Shown piece by piece: positions 1-6,082 of a stretch of DNA of 7,886 nucleotides (positions are counted from its first letter, which is position 1; each line of letters starts with the position of its first letter). Source of the DNA: an uncultured delta proteobacterium. Its GTDB lineage: Bacteria; Myxococcota_A; Polyangia; Polyangiales; Ga0077539. The position numbers and the translations under genes are program-made. The notes beneath the pieces were generated by a model. It did not search any database. It had not been told where the DNA came from and worked only from the letters and a program-made list of their open reading frames with translations. The DNA is taken from contig CAIOSS010000313.1 in assembly GCA_903860995.1 (NCBI GenBank), forward strand, positions 1 through 7,886, written 5' to 3'.

Positions 1-1375
1 CCAGCGGCAGCGGCGCCCAGGTGCCGTCGGTGAGCGGGACGACGTCGAGGCCCTCGCGCCACGCCTGCATCACGGTCGCGGCCTCCGCCTGGCGCACCGG
101 CGCGCCGTCCTCGCCGCCCGGGAGCTCGAAACTGAGGTCGAAGCCCGTGTCGCGCGCCGTGAGCCTCGGCGCCACCGCCACCGTGCCGAAGAGCGACGCC
201 GCGGTGTTGCCGCCCGCGGGCGACCACGCGCGCAGCTTCGCGAGAAAGCGCGCCGCGTCGGTGCCCCGGTAGGCCGTGCGCACCCCCGGCAGCAGCCCGA
301 GCTCGTCGCGCAGGCGATGCACCTCCCGCACCTCCGCGGCCTCGTCGCGCAGCGGCATCCCCCCCCGGAGGTGCACCAGGCGACCGTCCTCCACGCGCGC
401 GATCGGCGGGTCGCCGTAGGTGAGCGAAGGCAGCACGGACATCGCGTGCGAGAGCAGCGTCACCTCCATCGTGACGCGCGGCCGAAGCCCCTTCACCAGC
501 GCCGGGAGACGCTTCGTCCGCACCTCTACCGGCAGCCTCGCCTGCAGCTCGGGCAGCGACTTCAGCACCAGCTCGGACACCTCCGCCGCGCCGAACACCC
601 GCGTCCGGGGGAGCTTCTCCAGGCGCGCGCCGGTGAGGTCCATCGCGCCGAGCGGCCGCAGCGCGTCGCCGGTGTCCGCGACGCCCGGTGCCACCACCGC
701 CGCCACCGCCGGGTCGCGCTCGATGCGCAGCGCGAAGCCCTTGGGGTGATCCTCCACCCACGCCCGCGGGAGCACCTCGTCGGTGGACACCCGCACGGCG
801 CGGCCGTCGAAGCGCACGTCGTCGCAGGCCGCCAGCGCGCTCAGGAGCGCGGCGGTGTCGGACGTCGCGATGAGCCCGCCCCCCCGCGGGTCGCAGAGCC
901 GGTCGACGGCGAGGTCTGCGTCCGTGGTCGAGATCGCCACCCCGGTGTCCGCGAGCGCCCCGTCGAGGGGGCGCACCTCGTCGCCCGGCCCGACGATGGC
1001 GCGGGCCAACCGGAGCCCGTCGCGGGCAGCGGTCAGGGTGTATCGCAGGCTCGCCTGGACGCTCCCGGCGGAGGGCAGCGGGGCGCCGGTACGGTGGGCG
1101 AACTCCAGCGCCATGGCCGCCGCCACGACGTGGGCGCAGGGGTCGGCGCCGCCGCAGTCGCAGGCCCACTCCCCCTCCGCGGGGTAGAGCATCGCCGTCG
1201 CGGGCACCGACCAGCCCGGCACCTGCACCAGCAGCATGGCCTCGTCGTCGGTCTCGCGCTGCGAGAGCACGTTGCCGGGGCGCGCGAGCTCGGCGGCCTG
1301 CGCGAGGCGCATGGAGGGCGAGCGTCGGCGGACGTTGGCGAGGAGCGCTTGGAGGGCGGCGAGGGGGACGGGCAT
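1..1375 (-). CDS. SWIM zinc-finger protein, N-terminal part of a probable SNF2-family helicase (3' end outside window)
   Basis: Reading down from an ATG at 1375, the frame stays open for 458 codons and runs off the left edge, so only the N-terminal part is seen. A SWIM zinc-binding motif (CxC...CxH) is at residues 72-82, with Cys72, Cys74, Cys80 and His82 in the context WACDCGGADPCAH. SWIM domains bind DNA or proteins and in bacteria often sit in front of SNF2-type ATPases. The rest of the visible part is mixed alpha/beta and ends with a stretch (AWREGLDVVPLTDGTWAPLP) that reads like the SNF2-associated region preceding the ATPase core. No Walker A or DEAH box falls inside the window, so the helicase assignment is inference. 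An AGAAGG at 1388-1393 (as its reverse complement) lies about 12 nt before the ATG. It is divergent from proB, with 260 bp between starts. It could instead be a stand-alone SWIM protein. Confidence 0.8.
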   Translation of the reverse strand, partial: MPVPLAALQALLANVRRRSPSMRLAQAAELARPGNVLSQRETDDEAMLLVQVPGWSVPATAMLYPAEGEWACDCGGADPCAHVVAAAMALEFAHRTGAPLPSAGSVQASLRYTLTAARDGLRLARAIVGPGDEVRPLDGALADTGVAISTTDADLAVDRLCDPRGGGLIATSDTAALLSALAACDDVRFDGRAVRVSTDEVLPRAWVEDHPKGFALRIERDPAVAAVVAPGVADTGDALRPLGAMDLTGARLEKLPRTRVFGAAEVSELVLKSLPELQARLPVEVRTKRLPALVKGLRPRVTMEVTLLSHAMSVLPSLTYGDPPIARVEDGRLVHLRGGMPLRDEAAEVREVHRLRDELGLLPGVRTAYRGTDAARFLAKLRAWSPAGGNTAASLFGTVAVAPRLTARDTGFDLSFELPGGEDGAPVRQAEAATVMQAWREGLDVVPLTDGTWAPLPL

Positions 1376-1635
1376 TGGGCGGACGGGCCTTCTGGCACCG
1401 TCGCCCACCGGGCGCAATCCATGCTCTCGTGGCAAGGCCGCGCTCGCGCCGCCGGGGATGGCACCCCACCCCGTCGCGCCGTTGGGTCGTCGCCGCGCGC
1501 TGGTCCCTCGGGCTCGGCTACGGCGCCATCATCGCCTGGCTCGACCCGATGCAGGCTGTGAGCGCCATCGCCGTGGTCGCGCTCACGCCCGCTGGTTCGT
1601 GCGGGCGCGATCTGGTACCCCCCCGCGCAACGCTC
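1376..1635. other. Intergenic region between the divergent SWIM gene and proB
   Basis: These 260 bases separate two divergent start codons and should hold both promoters. I see no convincing -35/-10 pair or operator. On the plus strand the proB frame stays open through the whole stretch, and the part near 1480-1560 is hydrophobic with C-ending codons. I have not called it coding because proB homologues begin close to the kinase motif and the stretch overlaps the upstream region of the opposite gene. Confidence 0.5.
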
Positions 1636-2769
1636 ATGGCCACCGTCGACCAAGCAGGCTCCCTCGATCGACTGACCCCGCTCCGCCGCGCCCGCACCGT
1701 CGTGGTGAAGATCGGCACCGGGGTGCTCACCGACCCGCGTGGCGCCATCGACCGCGCGGTGCTGGAGTCCCTCGCCAACGAGCTCGTCGACCTCGCGGAG
1801 TCCCCCGGCCGGCGCGTGGCCCTCGTCTCGTCGGGCGCCATCGCGCTCGGCGTCGAGGCCCTCGGCTTCACCGCGCGCCCGCGCCGCATGGACCAGCTCC
1901 AGGCCTGCGCCGCCGCGGGGCAGGGGCAGCTCATCCGGCTGTGGTCCGAGGTCTTCGCGCGCCGACAGCGGGTCGCCGCCCAGGTGCTGCTCACGCACTC
2001 CGACTTCGCCGATCGCGGGCGCTACCTCAACGCCCGCGGCGCGCTCGACGCGCTGCTCGTCCGCGGCGCCATCCCCGTCATCAACGAGAACGACACCGTC
2101 AGCGTCGAGGAGATCGCCTTCGGCGACAACGACTCGCTCTCCGCCCAGGTGGCCAACCTGCTGGGCGCCGAGCTCCTGGTGATGCTCTCCGTCGCCCCGG
2201 GCCTGCTCGACGGCGAGCGTCGGGTCACGGTGGTGGCGGGCGACGACCGCGGCGTCGACCGCTACGTGCGCACGGACGTCTCGGGCGGCGGCAAGGGGGG
2301 GATGGTCACCAAGCTGAAGGCCGCGCGGGCGGCCACCGCGGCGGGCGCGACGGCCGTCATCGCGCCGGGCCGGATGCCCGGGGTGCTCGCGGCGCTCATG
2401 CGCGGCGACGACGTGGGCACGGTGTTCCTCCCGGGCGCGGCGCGGGTGTCGGCGCGGGCCCACTGGATCGCCCACACCCTGCGCGGCCGCGGCTCGCTCG
2501 TGGTCGACGCGGGGGCGCGCAAGGCCGTGCTGGAGGGCGGCCGCTCGCTGCTCCCGTCGGGCGTCGTCGCGGTGCGCGGCACCTTTCGCCGCGGCGACCC
2601 CGTCGACCTCGTCACCGGCGACGACCCGCCCTTCGCGCGCGGCCTCTCGGCCTTCTCCAGCGCCGAGATGAACGTCATCCGCGGTCGCAACTCCCGCGAG
2701 GTGGGCGACCTCCTCGGCGCGCCCCACGGCGACGAGGCGATCCACCGCGACGACCTCGTCGTGCTCTGA
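1636..2769 (+). CDS. proB: Glutamate 5-kinase with C-terminal PUA domain
   Basis: ProB phosphorylates L-glutamate with ATP to gamma-glutamyl phosphate, the first step of proline synthesis in the cytoplasm. The 377-residue product from the ATG at 1636 matches the usual length (E. coli 367). Amino-acid kinase motifs are in order: VVVKIGTG with Lys25, VSSGAIALG at 64-72, NENDTV at 150-155, FGDND at 162-166, and GGGKGGMVTKL at 217-227. A PUA domain follows from about residue 286 to 368. The ATG was chosen because it lies 24 codons before the catalytic lysine; the frame is open back to 1375, but that would add 87 residues not expected in the family. No clear Shine-Dalgarno is visible. Odd points: the nucleotide-loop Leu-Thr-Asp usual in the family reads Leu-Ser-Val (184-186), and the partner proA is not adjacent. 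It converges on the ribonuclease H gene. Confidence 0.95.
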   Translation: MATVDQAGSLDRLTPLRRARTVVVKIGTGVLTDPRGAIDRAVLESLANELVDLAESPGRRVALVSSGAIALGVEALGFTARPRRMDQLQACAAAGQGQLIRLWSEVFARRQRVAAQVLLTHSDFADRGRYLNARGALDALLVRGAIPVINENDTVSVEEIAFGDNDSLSAQVANLLGAELLVMLSVAPGLLDGERRVTVVAGDDRGVDRYVRTDVSGGGKGGMVTKLKAARAATAAGATAVIAPGRMPGVLAALMRGDDVGTVFLPGAARVSARAHWIAHTLRGRGSLVVDAGARKAVLEGGRSLLPSGVVAVRGTFRRGDPVDLVTGDDPPFARGLSAFSSAEMNVIRGRNSREVGDLLGAPHGDEAIHRDDLVVL

Positions 2770-2779
2770 GGCCGACGCA

Positions 2780-2797
2780 GCGCCCCCTTAGGGGCGC
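2780..2797. terminator. GC hairpin between convergent proB and rnhA
   Basis: A perfect 7-bp stem, GCGCCCC (2780-2786) with GGGGCGC (2791-2797), closes a CTTA tetraloop. It lies 10 bp past the proB stop and 13 bp past the rnhA stop, in a 41-bp gap between convergent genes. Because the stem is symmetric it could act in both directions. There is no T-tract on either side, so intrinsic termination is inferred from position and stem strength alone. Confidence 0.6.
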
Positions 2798-2810
2798 CCG
2801 CGCCGCACCC

Positions 2811-3284
2811 TCAGCCGCCGCGCTCGATCTTCTCGCGGGCCTCTGTTGCCAACGTGTCGACGCGCTCGTTCATCGGGTGGCCGTTGTGCGCCTTGACCCA
2901 CTTCCAGGTCATCTCGTGGCGCTGCGCCGCCGCGTGCAGGCGCTGCCAGAGGTCCTGGTTCTTCACGGGCTGCTTCGCCGCGGTCTTCCAGCCGCGCTTC
3001 ACCCAGTTCGGCATCCACTCGGTGATGCCGTTGCGGAGGTACTGGCTGTCCGTCCAGAGGGTCACCACGCAGGGCTTCTTGAGCTCCTCCAGCGCCCTGA
3101 TCGCGGCCATCAGCTCCATCCGGTTGTTGGTCGTCTTCGGCTCTCCCCCGGAGATCTCCCGGCGGGCCGATCCGGTGATGAGCAGCGCCGCCCACCCGCC
3201 CGGCCCGTCGGGGTTAGGCTTCGCGCCGCCGTCGGTGTAGATGGTCACAGGGATCAAGACCGTCGTCGTCGCTTCGTCGCTCAC
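2811..3284 (-). CDS. rnhA: Ribonuclease HI
   Basis: RNase HI cuts the RNA strand of RNA-DNA hybrids, removing R-loops and replication primers. From the GTG at 3284 the product is 157 residues (E. coli 155). The DEDD catalytic set is complete: Asp18 in YTDGG, Glu57 in NNRMEL, Asp79 in WTDSQY and Asp143 in NERVD, with the loop histidine His133 in VKAHNGH. The basic-protrusion region WMPNWVKRGWKTAAKQPVKN (90-109) is present, as in the E. coli type of enzyme. The frame is open much further upstream, but that part is antisense to the next gene and lacks any RNase H similarity. GTG was chosen because it gives a family-length protein; a second in-frame GTG at Val13 is possible. The gene is divergent from the propeller lipoprotein and convergent with proB. 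Confidence 0.95.
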   Translation of the reverse strand: MSDEATTTVLIPVTIYTDGGAKPNPDGPGGWAALLITGSARREISGGEPKTTNNRMELMAAIRALEELKKPCVVTLWTDSQYLRNGITEWMPNWVKRGWKTAAKQPVKNQDLWQRLHAAAQRHEMTWKWVKAHNGHPMNERVDTLATEAREKIERGG

Positions 3285-3290
3285 CCTGTC

Positions 3291-3296
3291 ATCGTA
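3291..3296 (-). promoter_or_regulatory. Candidate -10 element of rnhA
   Basis: On the minus strand TACGAT fits the TAnnnT pattern of a sigma-70 -10 box and ends 6 nt before the GTG at 3284. No good -35 is seen at the expected distance. If used, transcription would start at or next to the start codon, giving a leaderless or nearly leaderless mRNA, which agrees with the absence of a spaced Shine-Dalgarno. Confidence 0.35.
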
Positions 3297-3339
3297 CGAA
3301 AGGGAGGGCGCGCACCGCGAGGTTTCGTCAGGTCGTCGT

Positions 3340-3368
3340 TTCCGACCCCCGAGGCCGCGCGGTAAGGT
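3340..3368 (+). promoter_or_regulatory. Candidate promoter of the propeller lipoprotein gene
   Basis: TTCCGA (3340-3345), a 17-bp spacer and TAAGGT (3363-3368) lie 15 nt before the ATG at 3384, inside the 99-bp divergent gap shared with rnhA. The -10 fits TAnnnT; the -35 is weak. The call rests on spacing and position. Confidence 0.35.
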
Positions 3369-3383
3369 CCGGCCACAGAGCTG

Positions 3384-5558
3384 ATGAAGACACGCACGCA
3401 TCGCTGGTTGGGCGCCTCGCTGGTCTGGGCCGTGAGCTGCACCCCGGGCGCCCCGGTGCTCGAGGGCGACCCCAACGCCACCCTCGACGGCGGCACCACG
3501 CCGAGAACCGACGGCGGCGCCAACCCCACGGACCGCGGGGCAACGCCGCCGCGCGACGCCGGCCCCGCCTCGATGCGCACCGACGGCGGCGGCGTGCAGG
3601 TGTCCGCCGGCAACGCCTCGGCCTGCGCCCGCCGCCCGGACGGCACCATCGGCTGCTGGGGCAACAACCGCGGTGGCATCCTCGGCGACGGCACCACCAT
3701 GACCCGCGCCGCCGCCGTCAGCGTGCGCGGCGTGAGCGACGCCGTGCAGGTGTCCATCGGGAGCTTCCACGCCTGCGCCGTGCGCGCCAACGGGCGCGTC
3801 GTGTGCTGGGGCACCAACCGCAACGGCCAGCTCGGCGACGGCACCCAGCTCGATCGGCTGATGCCCGTCGAGGTGGTGCAGATCGACGACGCCGCGCAGG
3901 TCTCCGTAGGTGACACCCACACCTGCGTGCTGCGCCGCTCGGGCCAGGTCGCGTGCTTCGGGCAGAACAACCTCGGTCAGGTCGGCGACTCGACGCCCTC
4001 CGACCGGCAGCGGCCCACCACCGTGAGCGGCGCCGACGACGTCACGGCCATCGCCGCGGGGCGGCAGCACACCTGCGCGGTGCGCGCCAACGGCGGCGTG
4101 CTCTGCTGGGGCGCCAACGACAAGGGTCAGCTCGGCAACGGCACCATGGCCAACAGCGGCACGCCGGTGTCCGTGCTGGGCCTCGTCGACGCGACGGGCG
4201 TGGCCGCGGGCATCGGGCACTCGTGCGCGGTGCGCGCGGGCGGCGGCGTGTCGTGCTGGGGCAACGGCACCCTCGGCCAGCTGGGCGACGGCGCGATGAG
4301 CGACCGCGCGAGCCCGGTCGCGGTGGGCGGCCTGGGCAACGTCGCGGAGGTCGCCGCGGGCGGGCGCGAGAGCTGCGCGCGGCTGCGCACCGGCGCGGTG
4401 TCGTGCTGGGGCCAGGGGACCGCGGGGCAGCTGGGCGACGGCGCGACGAGCGACCGCCCGACGCCCGCGCCGGTGGCGGGCCTCGGGGACGCGTTCCAGC
4501 TGAGCGTGGGGGCCGACTACGCGTGCGCGGTGCGCGGCACGGGCGAGGTGGTGTGCTGGGGCGGCGACCAGAACGCGCAGCTGGGCCGCGGCGAGATCAC
4601 GACGCCGCCCGCGGGCCGCGCCATCGGGCGCGTGGTGGGCTTCGACCCGATCCCGGGCGGGCCGACGGTGACGGACGGCGGGGTCACGGGCGACGCGGGC
4701 ACCGGGCCCGGCACCGTCCCGGGTCGCTGGGCCGTGGTGCCCACGCGGGCGACGGAGACCTTCACGGGCATCTGGGGCAGCGCGGGCAACAACGTGGTGG
4801 CCGTCGCGTCGCGCACCCTCGCGCGGTGGAACGGCAGCGCGTGGGCCCTCACGCCCTATCCGCTCGTACTGCGCGGCGTGACCGGCGCGGGCGCGACGGT
4901 GTACGTCTCGGGGCTCACCATCCCGGCCAACGGCTCGGCCGAGCGGGGCGTCGGGGTCTTCCTCCAGGGGAGCGGCGCCATGCTCGCGCAGTCCATGCCC
5001 CTCCCGGCGCTGGAGCTCGTCTCGCTGTGGGCGCAGGCGCCCGACAACGTGTTCGCGGTGGGCGTCGGCGCCGCCGCGCGCTTCGACGGCTCGCGCTGGA
5101 GCAACGCGTCCACGGGCGTCCCCGCGAGCCAGGAGTTCTACGCGGTGTGGGGCAGCTCGGCGGCGGACGTGCGCGCCGTGGGCACCGGGGTGTATCGCTT
5201 CAACGGCACCGCCTGGGCCCCCGAGCCCGCGGCGGGGACGGCGACCTACTTCGGCATCTGGGGATCGGGCGCCAACGACGTCTGGCTCGTGGGTCGCAGC
5301 GCCGCCCGTCGCTGGAACGGCAGCACCTGGTCCAATGTGCTCACGGGCTCGCTATCGGCGCTGTACGGCGTCTGGGGCGCTGCCGCCAACGACGTGTGGG
5401 CCGTGGGCGAGGGGGGCACCATCCTGCACTGGGACGGCGCCCGCTGGTCGAGCATCCCCTCGGGCACCACCGCCACGCTGCGCAGCGTGTGGGGCTCAGG
5501 GCCCGGCGACGTCTGGGCGGTCGGCGACAACGGCACCGCGGTCCACTACACGCTCTGA
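3384..5558 (+). CDS. Exported lipoprotein-like protein with seven RCC1 repeats and a second seven-repeat propeller
   Basis: A 724-residue protein of unknown specific function. The N-terminus (MKTRTHRWLGASLVWAVSC) has a basic start, a hydrophobic core and Cys19 in an AVSC lipobox-like site, so it is probably a lipoprotein. Residues 20-70 form a linker rich in DGG and DAG, typical of Polyangia surface lipoproteins. Residues 71-420 hold seven RCC1-type repeats of exactly 50 residues (core CAVRxxGxVxCWGxNxxGQLGDG), enough for one seven-bladed beta-propeller. A second linker (about 421-447) leads to residues 448-724, seven repeats of the WGSxxNDVWAVG...RWNGSxW type, probably a second propeller. 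Every cysteine apart from Cys19 lies in an RCC1 repeat. The second repeat of array 2 (about 497-544) is degenerate and longer. Propellers are commonly binding scaffolds; the ligand is not evident. ATG at 3384 is preceded by ACAGAG rather than a clear SD. Confidence 0.9.
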   Translation: MKTRTHRWLGASLVWAVSCTPGAPVLEGDPNATLDGGTTPRTDGGANPTDRGATPPRDAGPASMRTDGGGVQVSAGNASACARRPDGTIGCWGNNRGGILGDGTTMTRAAAVSVRGVSDAVQVSIGSFHACAVRANGRVVCWGTNRNGQLGDGTQLDRLMPVEVVQIDDAAQVSVGDTHTCVLRRSGQVACFGQNNLGQVGDSTPSDRQRPTTVSGADDVTAIAAGRQHTCAVRANGGVLCWGANDKGQLGNGTMANSGTPVSVLGLVDATGVAAGIGHSCAVRAGGGVSCWGNGTLGQLGDGAMSDRASPVAVGGLGNVAEVAAGGRESCARLRTGAVSCWGQGTAGQLGDGATSDRPTPAPVAGLGDAFQLSVGADYACAVRGTGEVVCWGGDQNAQLGRGEITTPPAGRAIGRVVGFDPIPGGPTVTDGGVTGDAGTGPGTVPGRWAVVPTRATETFTGIWGSAGNNVVAVASRTLARWNGSAWALTPYPLVLRGVTGAGATVYVSGLTIPANGSAERGVGVFLQGSGAMLAQSMPLPALELVSLWAQAPDNVFAVGVGAAARFDGSRWSNASTGVPASQEFYAVWGSSAADVRAVGTGVYRFNGTAWAPEPAAGTATYFGIWGSGANDVWLVGRSAARRWNGSTWSNVLTGSLSALYGVWGAAANDVWAVGEGGTILHWDGARWSSIPSGTTATLRSVWGSGPGDVWAVGDNGTAVHYTL
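3594..4643 (+). repeat. Seven in-frame 150-bp RCC1 repeats
   Basis: Seven consecutive 150-bp units encode residues 71-420 with no insertion or deletion. Each has cysteines at unit positions 11 and 21 (Cys81/91, 131/141, 181/191, 231/241, 281/291, 331/341, 381/391). Best-conserved parts are the CAVR, CWG and GQLGDG segments. Copies have diverged at DNA level, so the array is old rather than a recent slippage product. Confidence 0.9.
4725..5555 (+). repeat. Seven degenerate WGS...DVWAVG repeats (second propeller)
   Basis: Repeat starts by their aromatic/WGS strand are near residues 459, 496, 546, 586, 622, 660 and 699, mostly 36-40 residues apart. Typical copies read YFGIWGSGANDVWLVG and LYGVWGAAANDVWAVG, followed by a W-N/D-G strand such as RWNGSTW. 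The second copy has lost the WGS and is about 10 residues longer. The last copy stops after its third strand (AVHYTL). Confidence 0.8.
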
Positions 5559-5658
5559 CCCCGTCGGAATCCTCGCGCCCGGCTCCCGGTGACGCGGTCG
5601 TGCGGTGCCCTGTCACATCGAAGGTCCGCATGCTCGACGGATGGCGTTGGGACGGCGC

Positions 5659-5688
5659 TTGACCCGGGCCTCGCGGCGATCCTATCGT
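5659..5688 (+). promoter_or_regulatory. arsR promoter
   Basis: TTGACC (5659-5664) matches five of six bases of the sigma-70 -35 consensus. After an 18-bp spacer, TATCGT (5683-5688) serves as -10. The predicted start of transcription falls around 5695-5698, at or just before the arsR ATG, so the message is probably leaderless or nearly so. The -10 overlaps the inverted repeat proposed as the ArsR operator. Confidence 0.6.
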
Positions 5689-5699
5689 TGTTTCACGAT
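5684..5699. promoter_or_regulatory. Candidate ArsR operator
   Basis: ATCGT (5684-5688), six bases and ACGAT (5695-5699) form a perfect 5-bp inverted repeat. It covers the end of the -10 box and the first two bases of the arsR start codon. ArsR/SmtB repressors bind such imperfect palindromes over their own promoter and release them when arsenite binds. The site is inferred from symmetry and position. Confidence 0.55.
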
Positions 5700-6039
5700 G
5701 AAAGAACGGTCCGCCGCGGAGTGTTGCCCCACGCCCAACACCGAGCCTGACCTCCGTCCGGTCGAGGGACAGGAAGCCGACGAAGAGCTTGCTGCGCTGG
5801 CCAAGGCCGTCGGGCACCCCGCGCGGGTGCAGATCCTCCGCCTGCTGGCGCATCGCACCAGCTGCGTGTGCGGCGACATCGTCGACGAACTCCCGCTCGC
5901 CCAGTCCACGGTGTCGCAGCACCTCAAGGTCTTGAAGGAGGCCGGGCTCATCCGCGGCGAGGTCGACGGCCCGCGCGTCTGTTACTGCATCGAGCCTCGC
6001 GCGCTCCGCCGCCTGAAGGTGCTCGTGGCGGGTCTGTGA
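5698..6039 (+). CDS. arsR: ArsR-family arsenite-responsive repressor
   Basis: A 113-residue winged-helix repressor of the ArsR/SmtB family, expected to bind its own promoter and leave it when arsenite binds. The DNA-recognition helix region reads LAQSTVSQHLKVLKEAGLI (67-85), followed by a short wing. Candidate metal ligands are Cys56 and Cys58 in SCVCGD at the alpha-3 position used by E. coli-type ArsR, an N-terminal vicinal pair Cys9-Cys10 like the ligands of Corynebacterium ArsR, and Cys95/Cys97 after the wing (VCYC). ATG at 5698 was chosen because it gives the family length and directly follows a good promoter; the frame is open to an ATG at 5605, but that would place the promoter inside the gene and add a non-family, Arg-rich leader. 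It heads an operon with the arsD remnant (43 bp gap) and acr3. Confidence 0.93.
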   Translation: MKERSAAECCPTPNTEPDLRPVEGQEADEELAALAKAVGHPARVQILRLLAHRTSCVCGDIVDELPLAQSTVSQHLKVLKEAGLIRGEVDGPRVCYCIEPRALRRLKVLVAGL

Positions 6040-6060
6040 CCATGGTCGCATCCCGAATCC

Positions 6061-6076
6061 ATCGGCAATCGCCGAT
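6061..6076. promoter_or_regulatory. Second 16-bp palindrome, possible internal ArsR/ArsD site
   Basis: ATCGGC (6061-6066), AATC, then GCCGAT (6071-6076) is a perfect 6-bp inverted repeat, 21 bp past the arsR stop and 6 bp before the arsD-like ATG. It has the same total length and the same ATCG...CGAT ends as the repeat over the arsR promoter. It could be a second operator or an mRNA hairpin that tunes expression between the genes; no T-tract follows, so a terminator is unlikely. Confidence 0.4.
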
Positions 6077-6082
6077 CAACGA

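Noticed and set aside
317..1561. Long plus-strand open frame of 414 codons over the SWIM gene
   Set aside because: It is Arg/His-rich with no domain logic and lies antisense to a frame that has an intact SWIM motif and normal codon use.
1033..2745. 570-codon minus-strand frame across proB
   Set aside because: Composition is Arg/Gly/Ala/Asp-rich and repetitive, as expected for the antisense of a GC-rich gene; proB has all catalytic motifs on the other strand.
1236..3365. 709-codon plus-strand frame across proB and rnhA
   Set aside because: Arg/Pro-rich translation with no fold; it spans two well-supported genes on different strands.
3285..4220. N-terminal extension of RNase HI to about 469 residues
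   Set aside because: The added part is antisense to the RCC1 repeats and mirrors their periodicity; the family-length protein starts at 3284.
3594..4643. CRISPR or mobile repeat array
   Set aside because: The 150-bp periodicity is coding, in frame and diverged, and is explained by RCC1 repeats.
3953..5662. 569-codon plus-strand frame inside the propeller gene
   Set aside because: Out-of-frame shadow, Arg/Gly/His-rich; the true frame has clear repeats.
5605..5697. Upstream ATG giving a 144-residue ArsR
   Set aside because: The extension contains the TTGACC/TATCGT promoter and has no ArsR-like sequence.
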